Below, piece by piece: positions 1-61,404 of a stretch of DNA of 64,000 bases. The stretch spans positions 19,157,656-19,221,655 of the forward strand of contig NC_086370.1 of assembly GCF_036324505.1 (NCBI RefSeq), written 5' to 3'. Under the pieces are notes generated by a model. The model was not told where the DNA came from, did not search any database, and saw nothing but the letters and a program-made list of their open reading frames with translations. Position numbers and translations under genes: made by a program. Numbering within the stretch: the stretch's first letter is position 1; each line of letters opens with the position of its first letter. This DNA comes from Eleginops maclovinus. Taxonomy: Eukaryota > Chordata > Actinopteri > Perciformes > Eleginopidae.

Positions 1-587
1 TCTAAATAAGTCATTATTATTACCATAATAATCCCAAGGTTGTGGACGACCATAAAGCTGATAAAACAATGTTTAGTAGCAGTTACAGAAAGTCAGGGAT
101 CTCCAGCTGTGACACACAGTTTATGGTGGCTAGTAAGGTACTTCAAACCATTAAAGCCTCATTGCCACCATTTGCTTATTCCTTCTACTTAGAGTCACTA
201 CTCATGACGTCCAATCTGAACTTTCTGAAGAATATTCCTATATAATTCCATTGGGAAAAAGTGCATTCATTTGCTAACAAATCATGAAGAATGTTATTTA
301 TAACTCCAGAACTGGATTAACATTATCATATTTTCTTCAGTATTTTAGTAATCCAGTGATTTGTGTTTGTACATCCATGTTATATTGCAAACTGGTCGTG
401 CTAACAACCAGTTCTGGTCATTTAACGGTGCTAATTTGCCAAAAATGTCCCAGTAGTAAAAGACGGACTTTAGGGTTCAATGTTATTGAACTGGTGGACA
501 TCAATACTTGAGTTTCATACATTGTAATTGGATTCACCAAGTGCAAAAACACTTTAGTTTTCCTGAAATCTTCTACCCCTGAAGTGT

Positions 588-612
588 TTGTGTGTGTGTG
601 TGTGTGTGTGTG
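588..612. repeat. (TG)n microsatellite
   Basis: About 12 TG units. Confidence 0.95.
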
Positions 613-728
613 AAACCCGGACAATAGGCAGTGGCCTCTGGAGAAAGGAAGGAAATGGCAAAGTGTCTTCATGGCAGAGCTGCCAAGTATCTTATCATAG
701 AGTCGTGTGCCCAGTGCAACCTATGCTA

Positions 729-732
<4 letters not shown>

Positions 733-799
<67 letters not shown>
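733..799. repeat. (AC)n microsatellite
   Basis: About 33 uninterrupted AC units. Confidence 0.98.
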
Positions 800-803
<4 letters not shown>

Positions 804-1932
804 TATATCGAGGGTTTGATAACAGCATCATAGGTATGGCTTCACTCCCTTTCTTCTTCATCCCACCTGATTCCTGCTTCGTCATCGTCCCATTCTTCCT
901 TTCTTTTCCAATCTCAGCTGCTCTTTTCTTATCCTATTCTCAAGGGGAGAGCCTGTCAAGTTTTCTATTCTCTAAATGTAAGCCATCTGAAGCAAGACGA
1001 GAGCAATATCACATATTTTCAGGTCTAATTTTAAGCACCTTCCCCCACCTCCCCTAACAGGCAGGGTTTTAATATATCTGTGAACAGTATAGCATTTCAG
1101 ATCTGTTGGTCTCATGAGCTGCTGGGCAAGAAAGTTGTTGGTTAAATGTGTCTTTGTAGGCAAAAACTCCTCCTGTGTGAAGAGAAAAGAGGCTTTCATC
1201 CCTCTGTGTACACACTGTTGAAGAGAGGGTTTGTGATGTTTCCTTCCTGCCTAAAACCTAAAAGAAAATGACCGGTATCACATTAATTATAAATGATTAA
1301 AATATGGCAAACAATCAGTCAACTTTATGATCCAAGGGCTGATTCATGGCTGCCAACAGGCCAGGTGGCACTCAGAAACATGCTGTCCAGCCCTGGAGTG
1401 GATACTCTCCGATAAACAGGGATAAAGACGGAGCTGCTGGAAACCATGTAACCTAAGAGCACTGTGTATCACTTCACCTTGTGTGTGTTTGTTGTGATTG
1501 TGAATAGATGTACCATAACAACAATGTGCTGAGTTGTTTTAAGTGTGTTTTGTCTTCTGTATTCCCCTCTGGCTAGTGATCAATGATGCATTTATTGTCT
1601 GCCAAACCAAAGAGAAATAACCATTAAAGCTTGCAAAAAACAAACAGGTTTTTTTCCCCCGCTAAAAGCTACTATTTAACAAACGACACAGTCCATTTTT
1701 GCATCACAACACAAGTAGATATCTTAATTTACGTAAACAAAAAAGTAAGTTCTTAACCTCATCAAAGCAGGTGAACTAAATTGAAAAGATAAAACATAAT
1801 AAATCTGCACCCTTTACAGACTTCCATAAATGACTAGACTAAACATACAGGCCATTTGAAATAAAGCTGGACCGACAACCTTGTTTTTAAACTGTCTGAC
1901 AATTTACAATGCTGTCTTAAATTGATCTCTAG

Positions 1933-25107
<23,175 letters not shown>

Positions 25108-25571
25108 ATCGAAAAACCAGGCCCAGGTAAATCACAGCTCCTCACTGTTTTCATAATTTATCATGGGATGCATCAACGGTTTCACACTGCATGCAAAGAG
25201 TGTGGGAGACCAGGAGTTCCCAATACTATGACTTTTATTGCTTGCTAGGAATATTTATTATTTATGTTTTGTTACATACTGTTCTTTTTAATTTAATTTG
25301 ACATTTTTTATGGCACTCATTTATAACCATTCTGATTTTTGATGGGCTATGTTGTGATATTCAGCTGTTTTTTATGGCATATTGTACTTGAACAACATAT
25401 ATTTAATTAGTTTTTTTACAATTTGTATGACATATATGGGTTTCTTATTCATAACATGCTTTCTTCCTCTCTTCTCCATTGTATTGAAGAAAAAACATTG
25501 ATTTTTTTGGGTCTATCTGACTCCAGTTTTGAACATCTTTTCCACTGACGTTCCCTTTCTTCTCTCTCCAG
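25108..25571 (+). other. camk2g: camk2g 3' UTR start and UTR intron
   Basis: The last coding exon appears to end at 25126 (cag|gtaaat). A pyrimidine-rich acceptor, ctctctccag, ends at 25571, giving a probable 445-nt intron just after the stop. The stop lies only 19 nt before the junction, too close to trigger nonsense-mediated decay under the usual 50-nt rule. Confidence 0.65.
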
Positions 25572-26483
25572 CTTTGCCTGAAACTCTAAAGCTGTTTGGA
25601 GCGTTTTATTCTCCGTGGTCGGATTTGTGCCTGGATCCTGGCGGGGAAGAGAGGCTGCTTGGAGAGTTATACAAACAGAAAAGTGGGGAAAATAAGTGAT
25701 ATATTAAAATGAATTTAAAAAAAAAATACAGAAGAATAAAAAACACATTTCAAAAGCTTGACTAAATGACCGACCAACACGATCCAGTCCAACCATCGCT
25801 AGGTGGTGCCGGGCCCGGCTGACGCTCCTGCAGGTGGTGCATGCTCGGGGGCGACACAGGGGTGAAGCTGTCCCGTCTCCCATGGCCTTTATTTCCCTGT
25901 ATTTGTTATGTCTGCTGTCTGGAAAAGTATTACAAATATATAAATATATAACAGAAAAACAAGTACACTCACCACATATTGAATAGAGCCGGGGCGAGGA
26001 GCGTAATATCTGGAGAAATGTGATTCTTCTTTTCCCCTGAGAAACTAGCAGAACGTCTACTTCAATAGAAGTTTGTTTTACAGGTTATTAGGGTTGGATT
26101 TATGGGAGCAACTTATATCTACTTAATATCAGAATTTAACATCCGTGTAAGTGTCAGGTTTGAGCGTCTGTACACGATGTTGCTAGGCGTTGAGATTCGT
26201 TACTGAAGGGACCTTTATTTTGATTTTGTGTTTTTGTATCATGTGTTATGAAGCTGTTTGTACCTGTATTTTAAAGTGTTGAGAAAGGATCATTTTTAAT
26301 CAAAGGGGGGATTTTATTTAATAGAAGTGTGTGTGTATAAATAAATATTTATATTGGGAGAACAAGGGGATATACGTTCAGGGTGAAGGGAAGGGAGTTA
26401 AGCATGAGTGGGGTTTTTTTTCTTCTCTGCTTTGAGGTCCAGAGGGTGTAAATACACACACAAGTACTCACTCCAGTGCATGC

Positions 26484-26505
26484 ACAAACACACACACACA
26501 CACAC
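26484..26505. repeat. Short (CA)n
   Basis: About 10 CA units in the camk2g 3' UTR. Confidence 0.9.
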
Positions 26506-27250
26506 TTAGGGGCCAGCCTTTAGGGTTGAGTCTCTCGAGCTTTAGACACAACAAGGCCAGCTCATCCTGAAGTTGCAGAAGGCGTCGAACTGAGCGGTCA
26601 AAAGTCTAAAGCTCCTCACATCTCTGAACTACCTAGTCTGAAAGCACGGAGGCACTCTCTTTATTGTTATATTTTGTGTATTTTTGATGTGAAGCATGAA
26701 CTGTCTGATCTAACGGCCTGTACTGTTTTTGCACAGACACTTATGACTCGATGCTGTTGTGTTCGCTCTTTCTGAGGGACTGATCCTTCCTGCAACTTCA
26801 GGTTACGCTCGTCTAAATCCTTCCCGTCCTTCCCTACCTCCACCTCTCTACTTCTATCATTCCTGCCTCTTATACTTACTCCACGTCCCCAGTACTGTCC
26901 GAGTAGCACCTCGCCGTGTGATAATGATGTCACCCTTATGCCTGTCTCTTGTTCTGACCGTGTTCTTAAAAAAACTGTGTGTGTGTGTCGTCCGTCTTGG
27001 CTTGCTGTACTTCTGTGTGAAGTCCTGGAAATATTAAAAAGCATGTTCAAAAGGGAATGCAGCCGAGGGATTGGACAAAAAAAAAAGGCATGATGATGGG
27101 AAGAGGGCTAGGGGACCTTCGCTGATGGCAATCAATGGATTTGGTCCCTTTTTGTCACAGTTTTTGTTGTGAAATGTCGTAGTTGTTAGTGTTTTGGTGT
27201 TGATGTTTTAATTTTTGCCAGATATATATTAAAAAGATGAGGGGATTTGG

Positions 27251-27256
27251 AATAAA
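27251..27256 (+). promoter_or_regulatory. camk2g: Candidate camk2g poly(A) signal
   Basis: AATAAA with a T-rich element (tgttttttact) about 22 nt downstream. Placement is 2.1 kb after the stop. Confidence 0.5.
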
Positions 27257-27914
27257 GGAGACTGAGACTGCCACAAATGTTTTTTACTGCCCGTTTCCTC
27301 ACATGCTGAACTATCGTGACAAACATACTTAATAATAATAGAGGAACTCACAACATCATACAAGCACATGAAATAAAAGAGTCTCCCTTTAAAGAGGAAA
27401 ACATATCTCCGTGTCAGTCGTTGAACACTGTTTTTTCACTGTGTCGTACAAACTTTGAGTGTGTGACTTTGTACCGGCGGAGTGGTCCCGTCTCTACGCT
27501 GCTCTGTAACTCACGATCATGCTTCACTCACACACCGTGTCAAACACTGACTGATGAGCATATTTTTAAAAAGAATCACACATATGTGAGGCCTGTCCTC
27601 CTGTATCAACCGCCTGTGCTTCTGAGTGATGTGACATATCTGACATGCCATGAAAACTGTGTCCCCCCCCCCAAACACACATATTTTTGCACCATAACCA
27701 GGATGCGTTGTCAGACCATTACTGAAACTATGTGATGTTTTCTTATGGCTCTAAGTAGATCTGTTGTGCTGTGGGCCAGGTGTTTGTTGGTGCCTCATTG
27801 CTATTTCCACACACATGGGGATGTTTCATCAGAAAATGAAGATGCAGTTAAACTTTACGGGTTGTCTTAAACAAGTAAAACTGATATTAGGAAACAAACA
27901 GATTCATAATCAAG

Positions 27915-28339
27915 TTTGCCAAAGTATTTGGACAGTTTGATTTAGTTAAAATGTACACTTTTCCAAAAATGTATCTTCAAAATATCAGAATTTTGCCCCA
28001 ATTGAATATCAAAAATGTCAATTCATACCACATGAATTCAGATATAAGATTTGCATTTAGTAGGACATTTATTTCAGTTATGTGTTCATTTACTTATAAA
28101 TTACATTTAAATGACCTCTCGAGGGGCCCCACTGCCTCAGTTGAAGATCTATTGTAACATTTCACCATGACAGGGTATTGACTTTTAAATCTCGCTGATG
28201 TAAATAGGAAACGTGACCAAATATAAAATTTCCTTCAAAGTTTCTTTGGGCAGATTGCTCCTTCAGCCATCAGTGACATTCCGTCTGTGTTGATTGATAA
28301 ACACTTTTATAATCTCCATAGTTAAAATACTTTGGCAAA
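27915..28339. repeat. Inverted repeat bounding about 425 bp
   Basis: tttgccaaagtattt at 27915-27929 is the exact reverse complement of 28325-28339. It might be the ends of a small non-autonomous DNA element, but no target-site duplication was clear. Confidence 0.35.
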
Positions 28340-28973
28340 TGTGCAACATATGTTAGATTAAAACCGTACCTGAGGAAGTGAACTTAATCCAAATGTTGAA
28401 AAGGGATCATTAAAACCACAATGTTAAACAGCAACACTATATATGCAGTTCTACATGGAAGAAATATGCATGTGTACTTTCTGGTAATTTTTCACTGTTT
28501 ACTTGATAAAGAAATGGAAATCTATGTTACTTGCATCCTCGAGGTTATGAACTGGCTTCGTCTGATGTTATCTCACATTAAAGTTGTTCAGATGATTAGC
28601 GAAGGCCTTAGCTTGTATGTGAGTGAATTGCATTGTAACCTTAAACTGAAGGGGCTACACGTGTGTGTCTATACTATGAGTTTCAATGGACGCTGGATTT
28701 TTTTGCATGACCATACAGTTAATAAACATACATTTAAAATATCACGTGTTTGTTTGAATGGTTGTTCTTCATGGCTTTGTTATTAATCGAAGCATTGAAG
28801 AGTATTTAATAAAAATAACATTTCAATATTGGTGTCCGTTTCTCTTTCTCTGATTTGTATGCAGTAATACACAAATTCCGTGCTGGTTGATCAATTACTG
28901 TATATGTAGTTGTACTGTATATTTCGATATTAAGCTTTTACTGTGTGCATTTGTATTTTAATACTATGGAGAA

Positions 28974-28979
28974 AATAAA
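28974..28979 (+). promoter_or_regulatory. Candidate distal poly(A) signal
   Basis: AATAAA in an AT-rich, ORF-free tract. Other AATAAA hexamers occur at about 28721 and 28808. A long camk2g 3' UTR could end here, but nothing in the sequence proves continuity from 27256. Confidence 0.3.
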
Positions 28980-29169
28980 CGCTATTTAATGTTGGGTTTT
29001 AAATATAGTATAATAAAGTATTCATGGATGCTGGTATTAATAATTTAAAACCCATTAGCCCAGAAAATACATAATTTCCATGTTAGAAGATTGTCCCATA
29101 AACTTTGTCCCTGAAGTCTCCAGACCATTTACTACCGTGTTATGTCTGTATCTGTGGTACTGACAGTCA

Positions 29170-29183
29170 CCTGTAGGTGGCGC
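29170..29183 (+). promoter_or_regulatory. CTCF-like motif between the two genes
   Basis: CCTGTAGGTGGCGC, about 13 of 14 positions of the CTCF core. It lies between the convergent gene ends, opposite in orientation to the motif at 23732. Confidence 0.4.
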
Positions 29184-29281
29184 CAAACACCAATCAAAAC
29201 AACTTAAAGACCTCAAGCCGGTCATAAAACACTCAGCTGCCCTAAAATACTGCATCTGTATTAAAAACTGTTGGCAGTGTT

Positions 29282-29650
29282 CAACAGCATCCATGTCATG
29301 TGAACAAATGACTCCAAATCAATACAGCATTGTATAACTACAGAGGACAAGAAAGGCATACCTCTTTTTAATATAATTTTAGTGAAAGTTTTATATTAAT
29401 TATTTAGTCGAATTTTTTTGTAGCAGTCTCATTTCTTTCCAAATAGCTTTCATGCCATGTGAGCCTAATCAAGGCAGCAACGAATTAGACAGATTTTTAG
29501 TTCACCTTTTTTATATGAATATTTCAATAAAAACTCAGGTGTTTTTTATTGTAAAGCTAAATAATTTTCAATAGCTTCCATGTCATGTGAGCCACTGACT
29601 CAAAATCACTTGACAAATAAGACATACCTCTTATTCTTCATATTATTAGC
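29282..29650. repeat. Three diverged copies of a 130-160 bp unit
   Basis: Starts at about 29282, 29441 and 29569. Each begins with an (A)GC-T/A-TCCATGtcatgtga-like block. Copies 1 and 3 also share gactc-aaatca and cataccctctt-like blocks further on. Confidence 0.6.
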
Positions 29651-30530
29651 ACTACAACTATCTTTAAAAATGACTAAAGAATTGAATGAACATGTAGTAT
29701 AACAAAAAATCAAGTGCAACACTGAAAAGTAATAGGACCATTATGCTGCTTTCTTCCACCGTTTTTCCCTCCTGTAAGGGTGTGAAAGTTCCCCCTAAAG
29801 CAGGACAAACTTCTGCCAGGGTTCCTGAAAATAAAATTACATTTGAGCCTGTATGTTGTGGGTTTATCATTAACACATTCACACACAAAAAGAGCACACG
29901 TTAAGTCTTGATGATTTTTAATTACATCAAATGGATTTATGTAAAAAGTGGAAAAGGAGGAAAACACTGGGTTTCATCACCACCATGTTCAACACAGCTA
30001 CAGGAGTCTGCACGCACTGGGTCGGTCACGTATACTGAGGGCCTTCTCAGGAAATACAAACACCGTACTGTGGAGGTATGGAGTTAACAGGAAGTGTGCT
30101 TTTACAGTTTCCTCTTCAGAGCAGGATGGGAAGCGATACATGGCATGATGTAGTTTACCGATCTATGACGATATATGATATAAGCTAAGATGAACAGTGT
30201 GTAGGATGCGTTTCAGGGCCTGCAGTTGTTTTAAAGGTCATCTGACACACTCCCACGATGAGTCTCTTTTTCTCTCAGATCACACAACCTTCACTCTTGA
30301 TTGGCAGGCGACAGACGCCAGTCACACAGCTGCTATGGCTTCCTGTCCAAGTCCATTTGGCATCCTTTCAAATAACCTCCCCACTGAACGCTGTCCTCTT
30401 CTTTGATTGGACAAAGGAAGCGGGGTGATTGGCTGATTGATTGCTCCATGCAGATTGTGATTTTCAGCATTTGTTACCAGGTTGGTGCTGACATGCTTTA
30501 AAAATGTTCTGTACAAGCCAGAATGAATGC

Positions 30531-30536
30531 TTTATT
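30531..30536 (-). promoter_or_regulatory. ccdc88a: Candidate ccdc88a poly(A) signal (distal)
   Basis: AATAAA on the - strand (TTTATT on +), about 2.5 kb after the stop codon. Confidence 0.35.
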
Positions 30537-33000
30537 TTCTTGTCCATGCTGCCCATTTACAAAACATTTTGTCATCATGGCGTTAGGCAGAAGAAGGTCC
30601 TACTGACTTTAAAGTTGCACAGAAAATCCAAAATGGAGTCACATCAGTCTGGTTTAAGATTGCCCTTTTGGCTGTCCTGTGAACATTGGCACTTAGTCTT
30701 AGTCCATAGTGCACATCTAGCAGTCCGTCACACTGAAGGACACATGGCAGTGCAATCTGCCACAGCTTTAGTCTTTACAGAAGAACAAAACTGTCACAGC
30801 AACATTTTCTAGTATTTTTTCTGTTTCCTTGATTCAAGGAAGAAAAACCAAAAACAGAGAAGGAAGCCACTTTTCTCTAACCAAATGTCCTGGGTTAAAA
30901 TAAAACAAAACAAAAAAGGGGAGGAAAAGCAAACAGGGATATACAATCTTTTCTCACTGTAGACGGTCTCAGCAGATTAACTCTACTAGGCTTCAGACAA
31001 ACAGCTCCAAGGCCACCTTTCTCTCTGAGTCCCAGGCAAGCAAAGAGGAGCAGAAAGAGTAAGAGAAGAAAGAAAGAGGAGACAGATTATGAAGTAGAGT
31101 GTTGAAAGTAGAGAACAAAAAGTAAAAAGAAGATTAAAGTCAGAAATTGTAACAGTCTGCAGTGATATACAAGAGACAGGAAGAAGCAGCCTGCATCTAC
31201 ATGCATTGTCGAGGGAACAAGAAGGGGGAAGGATTTCAGCGCTACACCGAAGCCATGCAGCAACAACAAGCAGCCTGATAACAGCAAAGGGACTATTTTT
31301 TCTTTGTTCACCAGCAGGAAACACTCAGCAGTCACCTTCACCAACAACACGTCAGAAGCATCACGGAGGAGGGATACGTTGAGGGGCTGGGGGGGTGGGG
31401 GGAGAACTCCTCTCGCTGGGGGATTTGGGGACACAAACAGGCAAAGCGTTCATCCATTCGGAGCGACATGGGTAAACGTATCCCATATGCCATGCAAACC
31501 GGGGTCCCATCAGGGTCCCATAAGGCCCCTGTGAACAGGCGTTTGGCACCACAGGGACGGTGGACAGGACAGTGAGGGAGGGGGGGAATGAGGTTTGGAC
31601 TTAGCAGGGGGAAGCAAGTGCACGGCAGGATGGTCGACATCTGTTACACCATTTTTTAGGTTCCCATGGAGACTGATACCCCCCTCCCCACCCCATTTCT
31701 CCCGCTCGAGCCGCACTCACTCACCACGCGCTCACAGCATGGTAGCAGTTTAGCTTTGCTGCGGCTCCCCGCTCCTGCTTTTAGACTTTCTGCCCTCCAC
31801 ATCTGTAGGACAAAGGCAACGTTTATGTTACATCTGTAGACAGTGAGGAGAAATCTTCATTTTACTTCATACCGGAATATAGTCTAGATTAATATAAATA
31901 CATCAAAGCAACTTCAAAACAAAAGCAGAAATAAATAAGCATCTAGGTGAACAGTTCTACTCTTATTGGCACAGAAAGCAGTGCTCGTCTTTGATTATAA
32001 CTTAAGGGTTACTACAATCTGTACAAGATCTTGTCAAATACAGGATCAAATATTATCCATTCATTCTCAAGTGTGGTGCGTCGGGATGAGTAAATACAAA
32101 TGTTTAGATACCAAAATAAATGATGTTAGCTTCATTCACAAAACAATCTGACTGTTAAATATTCTCAACTCTACTTTCCCCTTCACTCTCTTCAATCAAC
32201 TATTCTTTCTACTACTGACTTCCTGTCACTATAACTCTATAATGAGCTGAATAAAAGTAAACTATAAATCATCCCCATGTCATAATCCACCGCTTTCACT
32301 TTATACTTTCTCTACACCAACCACACCTTTCCTCAGATCATTGTGGGAATGAAGCTTCATCATTTTTGTCACCAGCCCAAGATGTCAGTGAACACCCATC
32401 AGACCAAAACCCACTGGGATCAGGTTAATATAATCCAAAAGAAAATACAGAAAAGGTGTAAAAAAAATAAAGAAAAACAAACCGTACACACCATCAATAT
32501 AAAGAAAAATAAAGAGGTACACATGATAACCATTTTGATCACAGCAATCAAAATGAGCGCCGGACAAATCAAAGCCGTGCAATTTAGTGAATGATGCAAC
32601 CGAGTTAAAAAGCAGTGAAAAGACAGATAAGTATCGATAAGTGGAAGTGAATCTATTATACGACACGTTGAAAAACCCTGTCCCACTTTGTTATTTAGGA
32701 CCTTAAGATGATTTGGTAAACAGAAACACTGAACTCTGATGCATTAACCCCAAACTGCAGATAACTGATATAAGTGTTAGCCAGTGAAACGGGTTGGATG
32801 AGGAAACAATAATATGGCTGTACGATGAAAGAACATTCTTCAAAGTCCCACCCCGGAGAAAAAGGCAGAAAACAACACAAAAAACAACACTGACTCATCA
32901 ATCAGCACCAAACTGAACAACAACACTGCACAGATAGTGCTCCAATAAATACATGCAGAGGAGGATTTGTCATTTATCCATTATTCATTCTCCGCCTCTT

Positions 33001-33006
33001 TTTATT
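33001..33006 (-). promoter_or_regulatory. ccdc88a: Candidate ccdc88a poly(A) signal (proximal)
   Basis: AATAAA on the - strand, 43 nt after the stop, just beyond a run of about ten C residues on the transcribed strand. Such a short 3' UTR would be unusual. Confidence 0.25.
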
Positions 33007-33048
33007 AAGTCTGGGGGGGGGGGATCAGCGAGCCAGAGCCCCCCTCAC

Positions 33049-60442
<27,394 letters not shown>

Positions 60443-61169
60443 CTAAAGAAGAAAAAGAAGCACAGAGATACAGAGTATTAAGATTAAAGCCAAACCACAT
60501 TGAAGTATGCCTGCAAGGACCCCACTATGATTGTCAAAACCAGACAAATGTGCAAGAGTGTGATTCAGTCACGTTTCTGTTTTGTCTCGTCTTACATTCT
60601 GTTCTACCAGCTTCTGTGGTTTAAGAAGAAGTAACAAATCACAGAGGTTGATGACTAAAGTTCATTGATAGATTTATTAATAGTGGTAGAAGCATTTGCC
60701 TGAAGCACTAAGCCACAAAATGAGAGATCTGCTGATTGGAGGAAGAATTTGTCTAGCCTTTTGAACTAAAGACACAGATTTTTCATTTACAGCATCACAA
60801 TTGTCTAGTTTTTAGCCGATGTATACTAGACAGATGGAGTCCTACTTATCAGTCTACTTTGGCATAAGATCAAAAATAATTTTCCCATAACAAAACAAAT
60901 CAAGATTTAGTCACGTTACAGTAGTCACCTTTGAAACTGTATCCACCTATCCCACACTTACTGTACATACCTAATAAAAACACCCGTATCTTGTAACTTT
61001 ACCACAATGTTTTCCACAGCGTTAAGCGCTGGCAAGATGAACTTCCAGGACTCTTCCACATGTCGGGGCATATTGTCAGAAACGGCTGAAACCCACAAAC
61101 AGCTGCTAGCAGGCGCAACAGGCCTGAGCTCATCCATGGGATTTGTTGCAGACCGACAGCAAACCAGGT

Positions 61170-61285
<116 letters not shown>

Positions 61286-61366
61286 GCACTAAGTTGTAGA
61301 CTCAAGTAGTGTGTCTATGTCAATACTAATACTGTGTGTTTTTCCAGTTCAGAGTAGGGTGTGTGT

Positions 61367-61404
61367 CTTTGTGTGTGTGTTTGTGTTTGTGTTTGTGTTT
61401 GTGT
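61367..61404. repeat. (TTTGTG)n repeat
   Basis: Short hexanucleotide array next to GT units. Confidence 0.85.

Larger units (their letters stand above)
25572..27256 (+). other. camk2g: camk2g 3' UTR
   Basis: Non-coding stretch after the UTR intron, with AT-rich segments, a short (CA)n at about 26484-26505 and several AATAAA-like hexamers. The best first end is the AATAAA at 27251 followed by a T-rich stretch. No convincing ORF was found here. Confidence 0.55.
27257..30530. other. Region between the convergent genes
   Basis: Mostly AT-rich sequence without supportable genes. It may be extended 3' UTR of either gene. It holds a 15-base inverted repeat (27915/28325), three diverged copies of a repeat unit (29282-29650) and a CTCF-like motif at 29170. 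Open frames here are short and lack splice context or recognisable similarity. Confidence 0.5.
30531..33048 (-). other. ccdc88a: ccdc88a 3' UTR (extent inferred)
   Basis: Sequence downstream of the ccdc88a stop on the - strand, without coding signal. Two AATAAA candidates exist on the - strand: 33001-33006, only 43 nt after the stop, and 30531-30536. The far end is a guess based on the second. GC-rich C/G-run segments lie at 31380-31720. Confidence 0.4.

Noticed and set aside
60958..61135. Frame containing ESWKFILPALNAVENIVV upstream of the last ccdc88a exon seen
   Set aside because: It does not resemble the HOOK-domain exons of Girdin and lacks matching splice phase. It might be an old repeat fragment.
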